Part shown: piece by piece, positions 10,050-21,869 of the stretch
Position numbering within the stretch: the stretch's first letter is position 1
How the letters are laid out: every line of letters starts with the position of its first letter
NCBI GenBank assembly: GCA_013407085.1
Contig: JACCGJ010013881.1
Location: 1 to 64,000, forward strand
DNA length: 64,000 bases
Source of the DNA: Atriophallophorus winterbourni
Taxonomy: Eukaryota; Platyhelminthes; Trematoda; Plagiorchiida; Microphallidae
Direction of reading: 5' to 3'
Notes under the pieces: generated by a model
What the model saw: only the letters and a program-made list of their open reading frames with translations
Told to the model about the DNA's origin: nothing
Databases searched by the model: none
Made by a program: the position numbers and the translations under genes

Positions 10050-10345
10050 ATCGCGACGGCGAACAGCCAGAAACCGGTAGTGGAGTGTCATTTTGGGGGA
10101 TGTGAGCAACACATCTTTTTGGTCATCCATAAACGCCTTGAGTGCTTGACCGGGAATCGCTATGTGATTCTGTGATTGAACACCTTGGTTCGTTGAAAGA
10201 ACTCCATGCAACAGTGGCATTCAAGTATAAATTCGTTTACCATCTATCCACTGTTTCATGGTTCACTAAACCTATCTTACTTTCTCCACCTGATGACGGC
10301 AAACAGCCAGAAACCGGTAGTGGAGTATAATTAGGAAGGATGTGA
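10050..10345 (+). repeat. Hammerhead-bearing short repeat, dimer (240-bp period)
   Basis: Two units 240 bp apart share CAAACAGCCAGAAACCGGTAGTGGAGT and the block GGATGTGA-x-CAACACATC. The first unit's core is damaged (GCGACGG in place of CTGATGACGG). The second is complete at 10284-10325. The unit-to-unit body (ACAGTGGCAT, CCACTGTTTCA, CTATCTTACT) ties it to the copies at 4345, 23375, 32210, 33190, 34440 and 63300. Confidence 0.65.
10284..10325 (+). ncRNA. Hammerhead ribozyme, best-preserved copy in short repeats
   Basis: Helix I CTCCAC (10284-10289) pairs perfectly with GTGGAG (10320-10325). Between them lie CTGATGA, helix II GGC-AAACA-GCC, GAA, palindromic ACCGGT and A at the cleavage position. 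The 10.1/11.1 pair at the base of helix II is C-A rather than G-C, which may lower activity. The self-complementary helix III resembles hammerheads that act as dimers. Confidence 0.6.
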
Positions 10346-10599
10346 ACAACACATCACTTTGGTCATGTATAAGAGCCTTGAGTGCTTGACCACGAATAGG
10401 ATATCGAACTACTTGACAGTATTTGCCATCGTGCGACAAAAGTTGGTCTACCGTTACAGAAATTTGCCTTTCAAAGAGCAAATGTTAAAACTACATCTAC
10501 ACGATTTTACCATAGGCATAAAAGGAGTGACCTCCTGTTGGTATTCAAAATGTTGCATATTGAAAAGCATCCCCTTAAAAACTTGCTAAAGCCCGATGG

Positions 10600-11260
10600 C
10601 CTTAATTAAACACTAAAACATTCAAAGGATTATGCATTCCGCATTCTCAATTGAATATTCGTCGTAATTATTTCTCGGTCAGAATTTGTTTCATCCGAAA
10701 CATTTTGCTTGAAGTATTCATACGCTCGGAATCTGTTGAGATTTTCGCTTCTAAATTCAATGTGTATATGACGACCCCTGCGGTATATGACTGTTCCTTG
10801 TGATTTTTTGGAAGATTTGAATTTGTACTCGATACCTCGTCATCCTATAACTAAGGTTAAGCTAACTGCTTTTTCTACAATTAAACTTTCTGAGTTCTTA
10901 TTTCTCATATAACAAGGAAGTATTGTGATTTGACGTATGGTTTTGAGCAATCCGATAGAATATTCACACCAGTTTGCATACTTGAATAATCGTTCGACGG
11001 CTTACGTACTCGCTGTGCTAACGGACCACGTATACAGTTCTTTTGATTCTGAATTGAAAGCCGTGCAATATTGTTCGCTTGATAACACCAACGCTTCAAC
11101 TGGTGTTGTAAAGAGTTCTTTGCTCGTAAAACCATCTTACACTGGTGGCCCTCTGAACGTACTTTGAAGTATTAATCCGACTTTAAAGGCCCTGTGAATT
11201 GCAATGTCTCGCATTTGATCCCGATTTCTCGCTGCGTCCTGTAATTTGTAAAGCTCTAAC
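10600..11260 (+). mobile_element. Non-LTR reverse-transcriptase fragment
   Basis: The frame 10937-11167 contains HQFAYLNNRSTAYVLAVLTD and KAVQYCSLDN. This is the usual QFAYR-x-NRST and K-A-V-x-x-x-x-L-D region of LINE reverse transcriptases (motif A and just before it), with the first catalytic Asp still present. Flanks on both sides are decayed. It abuts a minus-strand LINE remnant of another family at about 11290. Clade not assigned. Confidence 0.5.
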
Positions 11261-11289
11261 TTGCATTGGGGTAGATAGATTAATCTATG

Positions 11290-12800
11290 AAGTGAACCTA
11301 TATTATATTTTGTTTTAGATATATTCTATCTAATTTGTTCAGGAAATGAAAGTGATCCACAATATCACGTACACACTGTGCTGGCTGAAGTGGTGGATTA
11401 TTCAATTTGATTAAATCGTTCGGAATGCGAAATTTAAAATTTATGAAAGTAGATTGATTGGTAGAAATTTCGAGACCGTTTGGAATACTCCATTGAAGTA
11501 GAGCATGCAGGTCTTGGTACAATTTCAATATATACTCGCCAGTTTGGTTATATGGAAAGGCTACGGTGACTTTTATATCATCTGGAAACAAAATGTTCTT
11601 GCAGTGTGTTATGACAGAAAGTGTATCGTTTATAAAAATCAAGAAGAGTAATTGACCTAAAGCGCTTCCTTGTATGACTTCACTCATAATAGAAAAATTC
11701 GTGAACTGTAGCAATTTATATCTACAGAGAAGTTGCGACCAGCGAGAAAAGATGCTAACCACGAAAGAAGGTTTCCAGTAAGGCCTAAGGCAGATGGTTT
11801 TAAAGGGAGTAGATTATACGGGACCTTGTTAAAGACTTTTGTTATATCAAGGAATAGAACTATGACTCCTCGGTTTGAATCTAGTGTTTGTATTACGTAA
11901 TTGAGAAATTATATTTTACTGGTGATGCAAGATTTTCTATTCAGAAATTCGTGCTGGTTTAAAATGAAAGGTTCTGGTTGAAATGATTAGGGATTACCAT
12001 ATAATTCTCAGTAGATTAATGCATGGCATGTCGATTATATTTAGGAGTATTTCTAGTATTAAAGGTTGACGAATTGATAATAGGAGTTTGTTTGGGTTAT
12101 AAGGCGTTGATGTTCCGAAGCTTAGATAATATGGTTGTTTTAGTTGACTGAGAAGCTATAATACTCCCGGATGGGATACTGGGTTGTGTTAGTTTATTGG
12201 TTGAAGAAAGAAATGTTGGCCTCTTTTCCAATTCAATCGTTTCTCTGCCATTGCTGGAAGATTCGGTGGAAGGTTGAATAGTAACGGTACGATTATTGAA
12301 TTTTCTAGAAAGATGAGGGAGTTCAAGCATGCAGGAGGCATGTTAATATTAACAGCTATAAGTTTATCTTTAAAAGGGCTCCGAGAAACTTCAACAAAAG
12401 CATTTTTATTCTTATCTAGATCATGTGAGAGTGGAGGAAGTGCGTTGTAAATACAACCAAATAGGACGTCCAGTGAAGGTATATCGGTCCATATCGAATC
12501 ATTAATATCATCCAGTGAAGAAGAACAACGAAGTTTGGCCGGGATATCCTCAGTAATATATAATATACAACCACCACGAGTGGAGCACTGATGTTTACGA
12601 AAAATGTTATAATTTGGTTGGAAAAGGGTACCGTCTGCATCTTCATCAGTCGTCCAAGTTTAAGTTATATGAACTACATCAGTATGGTTGCAGACAGAAA
12701 AAATTGAAGATTATACATTTTAGAAGTAACAGATCTGGCGTTAAATAGAAGGATGCGGATAAGGGAATTACAGAGAGGTATTATTGACAGGGGCCTAGGA
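11290..12800 (-). mobile_element. Non-LTR retrotransposon remnant (endonuclease and RT)
   Basis: On the minus strand, near 12560-12400, a frame reads GGCILYITEDIP, SIWTDIPSLDVLFGCIYNA. This is the endonuclease region preceding the Y/R-P motif. The frame 11762-11298 has VIQGSALGQLLFLIFINDT and ILFPDDIKV. This is the SGVPQGS-x-LGP-LLF-x-x-x-IND and FADD region, with PDD replacing ADD. Interruptions throughout make it inactive. It looks Jockey/CR1-like, but I do not assign a clade. Confidence 0.6.
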
Positions 12801-13400
12801 TTTCACACTAGGTTGTGTTACATTCTGTAGATGGATGGAAACACAATGGGAAAATTTGAAGTTTGGAAATACACTGGGTAGACCTGGCTGGGGAGTAGGA
12901 TGGATATACATGTGGAGCTGGATTTGGACACCTACCTGACGTTTTGCAACGTGCCGTGCGGTCGCATTATTTTGAGCTCCTGTTAATCAGGATATACTGT
13001 TCTTACACTTACACGTACGTGGACATATTATATTTGTTGGACTCCTCTCGAAGTCAGCTTTCTGGATATACCACTCTCGTAGCGGTATTCGATAATACGA
13101 GCAAATTCGGATTTATCGTGATTTTCCCATATTGGATCTACGCGTGCAACTCTGTTAATACGCTTCAAGTCCTCAAAGGGATTAACGTCATCGGAAAGAT
13201 CTTATTCTTCGCCGTCGACTGGTTATATATTCAACGTCGTGAGAGCAACTACCGAAGCGCATCGCCGGAATCAATTCTGACTTTGCTCTTATTAGTGAGC
13301 AACGCTTTTCGTCGCGCTCACCATATTCATCATCGATCGCTCGACAGAACCACTGCCTGTGCACACACAACTGAACAGTACTGCACACAACCCTGACCGG

Positions 13401-14479
13401 ATGACCCCGAAAAGGATACAAAGCGCACCGGGATGCATGTGCACGGTTTGCCGAAAGTCGGTAAGTCCTAAGGCGAGGTCTGTCACGTGTTACGCCTGTT
13501 TGTTGAAAGTGCATGCGAAATGTGACAAATCGCTGACTTCGGATTAGTATCGATTATTAATGGAGATGACTGTCCTGGTGTCTGTTATGTTTGTCTGCTT
13601 TGCAAGGCCAAATCAACACCGTCAGCCTCGGCGGCGAAAACCCCTGAATATGATATTGAGACGCGTCTAAATGGAATGGAATCCAGTATACAAAAACTGA
13701 ATGAACTGATAATAAACGTCATAAAGGCACCGTCGTTACCCGACTTAGAGGTTACTGCCGAAGAGCCGGTAGATAATACATCATACTCGAGCAGGCCAAC
13801 ATTTGCCCAGATAACCGCGCAGATGGCGACTAAAACGGGGAAGCGTTCGTTGGGATCAGTGACTCCTCGACTTAACGGAACCGAGAAAGGACTCAAAAAA
13901 TCCACTACTAAAATGACTGAGTCAAATTATAAAATAAAGTCCGCGGGTGTAAACCTTAGCGTTATATGTACAAACGTGACCGAGTCGCAGGAAACGCTGT
14001 TTGAAGCTAAGCAAAAACATGACTTAGCTGAGTGGTTTAAACTCTGCAGTCAGATGAGATTGGCCGCGGTTACTCCCTCATCAATAGTTCGATTAAATCG
14101 CCACCTGAATTCTCCTCACACGGATGATCCTCGCCTTTTAAGAATAACGCTGCAATCTGCGGAGGACGTGGAAAACGTACTCTTAAATGCTTACATTCTT
14201 AGAGGTGTTCCAGAGACTAAATGTCGTATCCATGCAGACCTACCATGGTGGGAGCGAAAGTCGTCGCAGAAATCTCGTGAAGAACGTAATCCAAGAAGTA
14301 TTGTAATTCTTGGTGTTCCAGAAGATGCTGCTGACGTACCTTCTCAAGAAAAGTCTGAGCACGACCACAAACAGTGGAAATATCTAGCCGAAACAATTGG
14401 TATTAAAAATACATACTTGTGGATGCTTTTAGGATACCGCGGTCTGCCAACTATAAAGGGCAAGGTCCTAGTCCTTTAA
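13401..14479 (+). pseudogene. CR1 ORF1 protein with PHD-like zinc finger, frameshifted
   Basis: ATG at 13401 starts a frame with C-x2-C, C-x2-C, H-x2-C spacing (CTVCRKSV, TCYACLLKVHAKC). It then hits a stop near 13545. The finger continues in another frame (CPGVCYVCLLCKA) and the protein resumes in the frame of 13676-14479 with a helical region (LNGMESSIQKLNELI) and a basic RNA-binding-like segment. ORF1 proteins of CR1 elements bind the element RNA. Further sequence to about 14700 continues after a frameshift. There is no host function. Confidence 0.65.
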
Positions 14480-14720
14480 AGCTAACCTTCTTCACAACCG
14501 AAATGACTGATACTATCAAAGTGAATGGAAAGCTAATAGAATAAACCTACCCCAAAACGTCAAGTTGAGCTTGCCCAAAGTAATAGCTGGAAGCAAGCAA
14601 ACGGATAGTACCGACCCTCAAACGCCTAGTGATGAGGTGCAACCTAAATATCATGCGATGGCTTCAAAAAACGTGAGCATTCCGACTCTAATCGAATCGA
14701 CCCTTTGATAACTTCATGAT

Positions 14721-17515
14721 TTGAACACCACAAACTTTATCAGATGTTTATATACAAATGCACAAAGCCTTCCAAACAAATTAGCTGAGCTAACCGAGAT
14801 ATGTTCGCGCTACTCACCTGACATTATCGCCATTACAGAAACATGGTATTCTTCCCAATTGAGTGAAACGGAGTTATCAATTCCAAATATGAATTTGATA
14901 AGGAACGATCGAGAGAGAAGTGGTGGTGGTGTTGCTCTTTATTACCATAATCGACTCCAGTGCCATCCAATAGACAAGACAGAATTAACGCTTGAGGATA
15001 CAATTTGGTGCTCTTTAACGCTGATGTCTGGTGAAGTTTGCATTATTGGTGTGGTCTACCGTTCCCCTTCATCTACGGAATCGTACAACGAAAGGTTGAT
15101 CCAAGTGCTTCAGCGCTTGACTCGCACACAGCAAGCAACGACACTTATTATGGGTGATTTTAATCTGTCCACCCTTTATCTCAGGGACGATCACTCCACA
15201 CAAACACCAGAATACCAATTTAGAGAGGTACTAGATTCAATCCCGTTATACAACCATGTTCACGAATGCACCCGGAGGAGAGGTTCTGACCGCCCCTCTG
15301 TCTTGGATTTGGTGTTAACGTCGGAGGAACAATCTATCGAAGCGATCGAATTCCAGGCTCCACTGGGTCTCAGCGACCATTCAGTGCTTGTGTTCGACTA
15401 TGTTTGCAGTACTCAGCAATCGCTTACTCCGAATGGGGTGGTTCGACGGGTAGATAAATTGGCCCTGAGTAAATCGCTCGTGCAGATTCCGCACTTTCAG
15501 ACGGACAATATAACCCGTGACTCGCAATGGAACGAGCTTGTAGGTTTTCTGAAAATGAAGATAGACGAGAACTCGCAGATCGTTCAGAAAAGGTGCGTCG
15601 ATGAACTTCGTTTTGTTGTCCGCAGCAGAACAAAAAGTGGATAGCACTGAAGCGAGCAGCGTGGGTGCAGCATAAAGCCAACACTACTTCTACTTCTTGG
15701 CAACATTTTCGTATGTTACGCAACAAAGTGACTGCGCTTATTCGAGAGGATAAGGAAGCGCACCAATTGATGCTCCTGTCGAAAATGGAACGCAACCCTA
15801 AGTTATTATACAAAATCATGAACGCGGAAGCAAAAGTCAAATCAGGTATTTTTCCCATCCAGAATGGCGAAAAACTAACTGAAACAGCGTTAGAAACCGC
15901 AAATGCTCTGGCAATTTACTATTCTAAGGTGTTCGTGCCAAAGGTTTTAGTGTTCTGAGTATTCAATTGAAACAGGAATCGAAACGTTGTGCGATATTTC
16001 GATAAATCCAATGATTGTTGCAAGTCATTTGCTCAAACTAATGGTAAGAAAATCCCCAGGAGCGGATGGCATCACACCGGATGTGCTCAGGTTCTGTCAC
16101 CGTCAGCTTTGTGAACCGCTCTCCAGCCTGTTTAACTATTCGTTGCTTAAGGGAGTTGAACCGAAAGATTGGAAGTCCGGCGTAATAACACCTATCATCA
16201 AAGGTGGTTGCCGATCTGACGCTGGAAATTATCGTCCCGTCACACTTTTACCTGTAATTGCTAAGCTCATGGAACGTATAGTCTCGAAAAGAATGGTTGC
16301 ACACTTTGAATCGCAGAATTTGTTTTCGCCAGCGCAGCATGGATTTCGATCTCATCGCTCGTGTCTAACGAATCTTCTCACAGCGTTAGACGACTGGACA
16401 AAGGAGTTGAATAGAAGTTCTTGCATCCACGTCTGTTACCTAGACATTTCAAAAGCTTTTGACAGAGTCAATCATCATTTGCTTCTTCAAAAACTGATGC
16501 GTTTAGGAATATGTGATCCACTCCTCTCATGGTTGTGCGACTATCTGTCAGATCGCGACGCCCGAGTTAAAGTTAACGGAGCGCTATCCCAAACGTTCAA
16601 AACCACCAGTGGAGTCCCACAAGGATCTGTGCTAGGCCTACTCCTCTTTCTGCTGTACATAAATGATTTACCCCCCCTCATATCGTCCAAAATGGTCCTG
16701 TTTGCGGATGACATGAAAATTTGGACGCCAATAAGTTCTGCAGAGGATTGTGAGAAACTGCAAATGGATTTGGACAGCGTGTCGAATTAGGCGGTTATGT
16801 ATGACATGTCATTCAACATACAGAAATGTAAGATGCTCCACCTTGGCAAGAATGTTCCTTGGACATATCGATTAGGAACTGAAAACCTAGCATGAAGCTC
16901 GTTGGGAAAAGATCTTGGAGTGTGGATTAGCGGTAACCTGAAGAGCACAGCGCACTGCCAGAACATATATCGACGGGCAAACAGATAATTGGGTATCTTT
17001 CGAAGAATATTTGGAAGATTCTCTCTGGTAACCTTACCAAGGATAATGAATGTCTACCTTCGCCCTACGATGGAGTATGCGGTAGAGGTCTCGGCTCCTT
17101 GGCCGCGAAAAGACATTGCTCTCTTCGATAAAATCTACCATAGAGCAACAGAGTTAGTTATTGGTCTTCACAGTGTGCCGTACACCGAAAGATAGCAACG
17201 TTTGGGTCTATGCGACTTTACCCAAAGGAGGATACGACGCGATATTATTCTGACATATACAATTGTGTCTACTGAAGGACATCCACTAAAACACTTGCTC
17301 GATGTGTGTGATAGGAAAGTGACACGCGGACATACCTTATCCCTTTACGTTCCAAGTTCCCGTATTGATTGTCGGCGACATTTTTCGCCGTACAAACTAT
17401 ATTTCTTTAGAATTCCCTACCCCAACATGCGGTGAACTCTCCTTGCCTGGCGGCGTTTAAAGCGAAATTGGACTTACTTATGCAAAAGAATAACATTCGT
17501 GAGCCTTACATTTGA
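14721..17515 (+). pseudogene. CR1 ORF2: AP endonuclease and reverse transcriptase, broken
   Basis: The endonuclease (14721-15644) shows YTNAQSLPNKLAEL, ITETW, GVVYRSPSS, MGDFN and LSDHSVL, all catalytic motifs present. Frameshifts occur near 15640 and 15955. The second comes from a short deletion relative to copy B, which keeps GTGGAACGTTTTGAG. The RT (15987-16790) has KSPGADGITPDVL, NYRPVTLLPV, HGFRSHRSC, YLDISKAFDRVNHHLL, SGVPQGSVLG and VLFADDMKIW, so the catalytic FADD is intact. Downstream stops at 16789, 16894, 16987 and 17193 break the connection and C-terminal regions. Copy B has Trp codons where this copy has the first two stops. Confidence 0.8.
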
Positions 17516-17627
17516 TATTCACTATTGCTTTTATACAATTGTATTTTTCACGTTTTTATTCATACCGTAATCCTGTGGTGTTGTAAAGTATTTACTTTTT
17601 TAACCATAAATCCTTGAATCCTTGAAT

Positions 17628-18844
17628 AACCTGGCGCGTACAGCGGAACGATAGTAATATTGCTAAGATTCACCATCAGGCGGACCTGTGCAATAATTGT
17701 GTTCACAGGCGAACATGATATGCGTGCTTCCTCGGTACAATCATCTAGAGAAATCGATACTCAGTGCTGAACAGATCCTTCCATGTCGCTATAAAGAAGC
17801 AAGTATGTACGATCGACTACGGCTACCTAATCCGGTTTGGATCCGTGTTCATGTAGGCAAACCTCGTGAGATAAGCAATATTTGCCCGGTAGTGCAATAG
17901 GGAGCGCATCATGATGGCTTGAATGCCGATATACATAGGTGAACCTGCGTTTATTTATCGCAAAGGAGAATGTTTTCCTATATTTATAGCTCCAGCTTGC
18001 TCACGTTTCACCTTGCCGATTGGAAAAAAATGACGCGTGGCGTCTAGTTGACGATGTTGTAGTTAGCCGAAATATATATTGAGAAGTTTCAATGAGATTT
18101 CTTGGAATAGTACAAAAGCGATATCCACGGCTACAGCAGGATTTTGTTCGAGTACACATCTCTATCCTGTACACAAACAAGTGAGACCTACTAAGCAGCA
18201 TGCGTTCGAAAGACAGAGAGCAATAGAAAACAGTCAAGATATTTGTCTACGGGACGTCTCTCCAATTTTTCCTTCTGTTTGTTTGAAAGACTTCTAGGCA
18301 ACCGGGTGACCCACAACGTAGCGGTTTTTCGTTGTCAAGGATTTACTTCCCATAGTTCGATGCTAGTCGCTGACGAGCCCCACATACCCGGGAAAAGCTG
18401 CTTTTACGGTCACCCAAATTCTCATTTTCTCATGTCTGAAACAGCAGTACCCCGTTGCTCGAGGATGCTTTTGTGCTAGTCAGACTATGGACTGGGTTTT
18501 CACAGGCTATTTGAGGAGCACGCGTGAGATTACTATAATGATTAATTCAGTTTCAACTTCTGCACGGACGTTTCTATTAAACAAATCGGTGTTCGCCTAT
18601 ACTAAACTGATGTCTCTATCTCATACTCAACTTTTCGGGCAGAAAAAGCTAATCGAACGCGCAACTACAGAAAAAGATTCATGAACGGTAGATTGGGATC
18701 GGTCTAAAAGTGGACAGTTTATCAGGTCGTAAGGCGTGTGAAACAAAAGAGATGTTCGTGATTTCCACTCCAATACGAAGCCGATGATATACATTGATGA
18801 AAAGCTTAAAAAATTGTGACACTCATGTCCATTGCTTCTATTAT
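17628..18844. other. Duplicated spacer, non-coding, copy A
   Basis: This 1.2 kb has near-identical partners at 26465-27681 and 58806-60025. It carries only short open frames (65-78 codons, both strands) that are preserved because the copies are recent. None shows a domain, good start context or codon pattern of selection. It begins exactly where the CR1 tail ends. It looks like older host sequence into which the CR1 and RTE inserted. Confidence 0.6.
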
Positions 18845-19361
18845 GGATAATCACTTACTCACTCACTCAGTCCTCTCCGTGCCGGGGGGCACATGAGTCG
18901 AAGATAACTTCACGCCAGTGGTTCCGGTCTGCCGCTGCTTTTGTTGCCGTCTGCACCGTGTATCCTTGTGCATGTAGTTCGCGTTGCAACGTTTTGCGCC
19001 AAGTTTCCTTTGGCCGTCCCGTTTTTCGTTTACTTGCGGACGCCAGTGAATGGCTATCTTCGTATGCGAACTGGGATCCATCCTGCAGACATGACTGAAC
19101 CATCTCCACCGTCGTCTTTTGACTACGGTAGATACCACCTCCAGACTAGTTTTTCGCAGGAGCTCTTCATTCGAAATGGTGTGTGAGCAAACATTCCGTA
19201 GAATCCTTCTCAAGCACTTAGTTTGAAACACATTCATTCTGCGCTTAATGGCAGCGGTCGTCTTCCAGCATTCCGATGCATACAGCAACACAAAAGAACG
19301 TTGCTCTTGAAGTGTCTGAACTTCGTGTTAATGCTGAGAGCGGATGATTTTCAAATGGAAT

Positions 19362-20530
19362 TCAGCATGCAGAATGCTTGGTTCGCCTCCCGATCCTTCT
19401 CCTGACCTCATCTTCACAGTCACCATTTACAGTCAGTTTGCTCCCAAGGTAGACTGTTTCTGTAACCTCACTGAGCTGTTGATCGTCCACGAACACCGGT
19501 AGTTGCTCCGGAACATTCTTCCGCATTACCTCTGATTTGCAAGCGTTAATTTCTAAACCCACCGTCTTGCCAATTTCGGGTAGTCGATCGCTCTTGCTCT
19601 GGATGTCACTGATCTTACACGCCAAGAGGGCAACAACATCCGCATAGTCAAGGTCTTCTAGCGGTCCCGCTAGGGTCAATGGAATGCCTGCTGTCCTGCC
19701 ATTGGTCACCTGTCTTAAAATCCAGTCTATTTTTAGGGAGAAGAGTATCGGTGAGAGGATACATGCTTGCCTCACTCCCGTACGAACCTCAAACTTCTCA
19801 GTAAGCATTCCATTGTGAGCGACTTGGCATTCAAACTTCTCATAAAACACTTTTATGAGATTTACTATTTTTGATGGTATACCATAATGACGGAGGATTT
19901 TGCATATAACTGGTCGGTGAACGCTATCGAAGGCCTTCTGGAAGTCGATGTAGGCCACACATAGCTCTGCATTCCATTCGTGTGTTTTTTCCAGGATCTG
20001 ACGGAGGACAAAAATTTGGTCTATGCAAATTTTCCTTTCCTGAACCCGGCTTGCTCTTGTCGTAAAATGGATTCAACTGCATTGAAGACACGTCGGAGAA
20101 TGATGCGGCAGAATACTTTGCTCGTGACTGATAGATGCGTAATACCTCGCCAATTGGTGCAGTACCTCAAGTCACCTTTCTTCGGAAGTTTGATTATAGT
20201 ACCCGAACGCCAGGCGTTCGGTATCTGCTCAGTATCCCAGATGTTCTGGAATAGGTCTCGCAAAACTTTCAGCGTCTCTCCGGTTTCCGTCTTGAGCAGT
20301 TCGGCATACACTCCATCGTCACCTGTTTTTCCATTTTTCAAGCTCTGGATAGCAAATTGCACCTCTTGGAGGCTGATGGGGTCTATGTTGTCGTCGAGAT
20401 CTGTAGCTGCCTCAGGTATATCGACGTTGGTTTGAGGCGGTGAGCGGTTTAGAATAAGCTCAAAATGTTCTCGCCATCTGGCTAACTCTTCTTTCGCAGC
20501 AGTTATTACTTCTCCACCATGAGTCCTCAC
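19362..20530 (-). pseudogene. RTE reverse transcriptase, copy A
   Basis: Two frames (20530-20021 and 19958-19362) together cover the RT. Motifs: KLPKKGDLRYCTNWRGITHL, AGFRKGK, YIDFQKAFDSVHR, VRTGVRQACILSPILF, DYADVVALLA. The second catalytic Asp is replaced by Val, which should abolish polymerisation. A one-base deletion after AGFRKGKF separates the frames. Copy B is uninterrupted here and carries the same Val, so this mutation is older than the duplication. Confidence 0.8.
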
Positions 20531-20906
20531 TTGCTGATTGCTTGCCTGACTATGATTGCAGAGCTTTCGAATAATCCTTCCTCGCTCATTTTTTAACCTC
20601 TTTATCTTTCATTCTATACTCTTCAGTAATGGCATTCCTTTCATTATACAGTTTCTTGCTCACCATGCGTTTCGTTACATCTTTTCTCTCTTCTATGAGT
20701 TTCCAGGTTTTCGCCGAGATCCACGAGGCTTTGCCCCTCTCTCTTTACCCGAGGACTTTTTCTCCGACGGCCTTTAGTGTGCGGTTGAAAACATCAATCG
20801 TCATTGAATCCTTGGGCCGGGCGCTGAATTTCTCTTTCAGAATGTTGCTAAAAGCTTTTCTCGTTGCGTCATCGCTCAGTTTATTCACATTCAACCGTGG
20901 GCTGCG

Positions 20907-21540
20907 CTAAATTCCGATATTCACCCTTCTCAGTTTCAAACAAATCTTTACAACAACCAGGAAATGGTCGCTACCAATATCGGCACCACGCATGACCCTC
21001 ACATCTTGTAACGAGCGCCTCCATTTACCATTTATCATCATGTGATCAATTTGATTTTCTGTTCTGCCGTCCGGAGGAGACCAGATTATTTTATGGATGT
21101 TTTTGTGGGGGAATAGGGTGCCTCCAACGATAAGATCGTTCTCTTCGCAGAAGTCAAGTAGCCTCACCCAATTATCATTCTGTTGACCAACACCATGCAC
21201 TCCCATGGTACGCTTCATGCCTGTATTTACAGTTCCGGTTCTACCGTTAAAATCTCCCATTACCACCAGTAGGTCGTGCTTTGGGATGGCCCTCAAGACT
21301 GATTGCATGGCTTCGTAAAACCTATCTTTCTCCTCTTGGGCTGCATCTCCTGTTGGAGCGTACGCTTTCACAATCGAGAGATTTCAAAAGCTCGAGTTTA
21401 GTCTGGCAGATAGGAGTCGCTCGTTTACACACTACCATTGCATGATAGTATCTTGCCTTTCTGACCAAATAATAGTCTCACCGCTATCTAGCTTTCGCTG
21501 TCCAGAGCCGGTCCATCTTAACTCGGACATTCCAAGTATA
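20907..21540 (-). pseudogene. RTE AP-endonuclease, copy A
   Basis: On the minus strand YDLSILGMSELRWTGSGQRK leads the domain (E of the SELRW motif is catalytic). A stop follows after TIMQW. The frame 21371-20907 continues with KAYAPTGDAAQEEKDRFYEA, VVMGDFNGRTGT, GRTENQIDHMMI and DIGSDHFLVV. Catalytic GDFN, IDH and SDH motifs are intact. A stop near 20910 separates it from the RT. Copies B and C show the same arrangement. Confidence 0.8.
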
Positions 21541-21869
21541 CTCAGATCATACATGTTGAGCTCATGTATAGCTTGAGCCAGCTTGCCAGCTTAATACAGC
21601 GTTCGAACGTTTCAGCAACCAAGTCAAATCGTTCTTTTAGGCGCAAGGAGATCGGCCATCGGGCTGGAAATTCCTTTCGGCTTTCATATCCATCCATCAT
21701 TAAACCTATTTTAAGATTCGCGTCACTCCTGTAGCCATTGATTAGTAGAATTTTCGGATCTGTTGTCATCGTTTCCGTAGCAATGTAGCTTTTACGGGAT
21801 AGGGATGCTGGCCCTAAGTCCAACCATCCTCCTTTCTCAGGCGGGCTTGGACCGTCCATGACGGATAAT

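Larger units (their letters stand above)
12930..17627 (+). mobile_element. CR1-like retrotransposon, near full length, inactive
   Basis: In order: an untranslated leader, ORF1 with a zinc-finger region, ORF2 with AP-endonuclease and reverse transcriptase, a short 3' UTR, and an 8-bp tandem tail (TCCTTGAA twice, ending near 17627). Such short tandem tails are typical of the CR1 clade. The 5' boundary is approximate. The part from 15737 onward lies in duplicated unit A; the 5' part exists once. ORF2 has several frameshifts and stops, two of which are shared with copy B and so predate the duplication. Confidence 0.8.
18852..21862 (-). mobile_element. RTE-clade retrotransposon, copy A, complete ends, dead
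   Basis: On the minus strand the element runs from GTCATGGACGGTCCAAGCCC to a TGAGTGAGTGAGTAAGTG tail. It is flanked by GGATAAT (plus-strand 18845-18851 and 21863-21869), a likely 7-bp target-site duplication. Order: short leader, AP endonuclease, reverse transcriptase, C-terminal region ending in HWREVIFDSCAPRHGED. Compared with copy C it lacks about 75 bases near 20555 (the KLTQQAKEA region). A one-base loss near 20028 splits the RT, which is whole in copy B. The catalytic YADD reads YADV. Confidence 0.85.

Noticed and set aside
13188..13514. Minus-strand 108-codon frame over the CR1 leader.
   Set aside because: It overlaps the CR1 ORF1 zinc-finger start on the other strand and has no recognisable domain.
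17697..18684. Five open frames of 65-78 codons, repeated almost unchanged in all three duplicated copies, suggesting a conserved gene.
   Set aside because: The copies are recent and the DNA is equally conserved between and outside the frames, so identity says nothing about coding. No domain, start context or splice pattern.
20021..20910. Plus-strand open frames of 73-151 codons over the RTE region.
   Set aside because: They are antisense shadows of the minus-strand reverse transcriptase and endonuclease.
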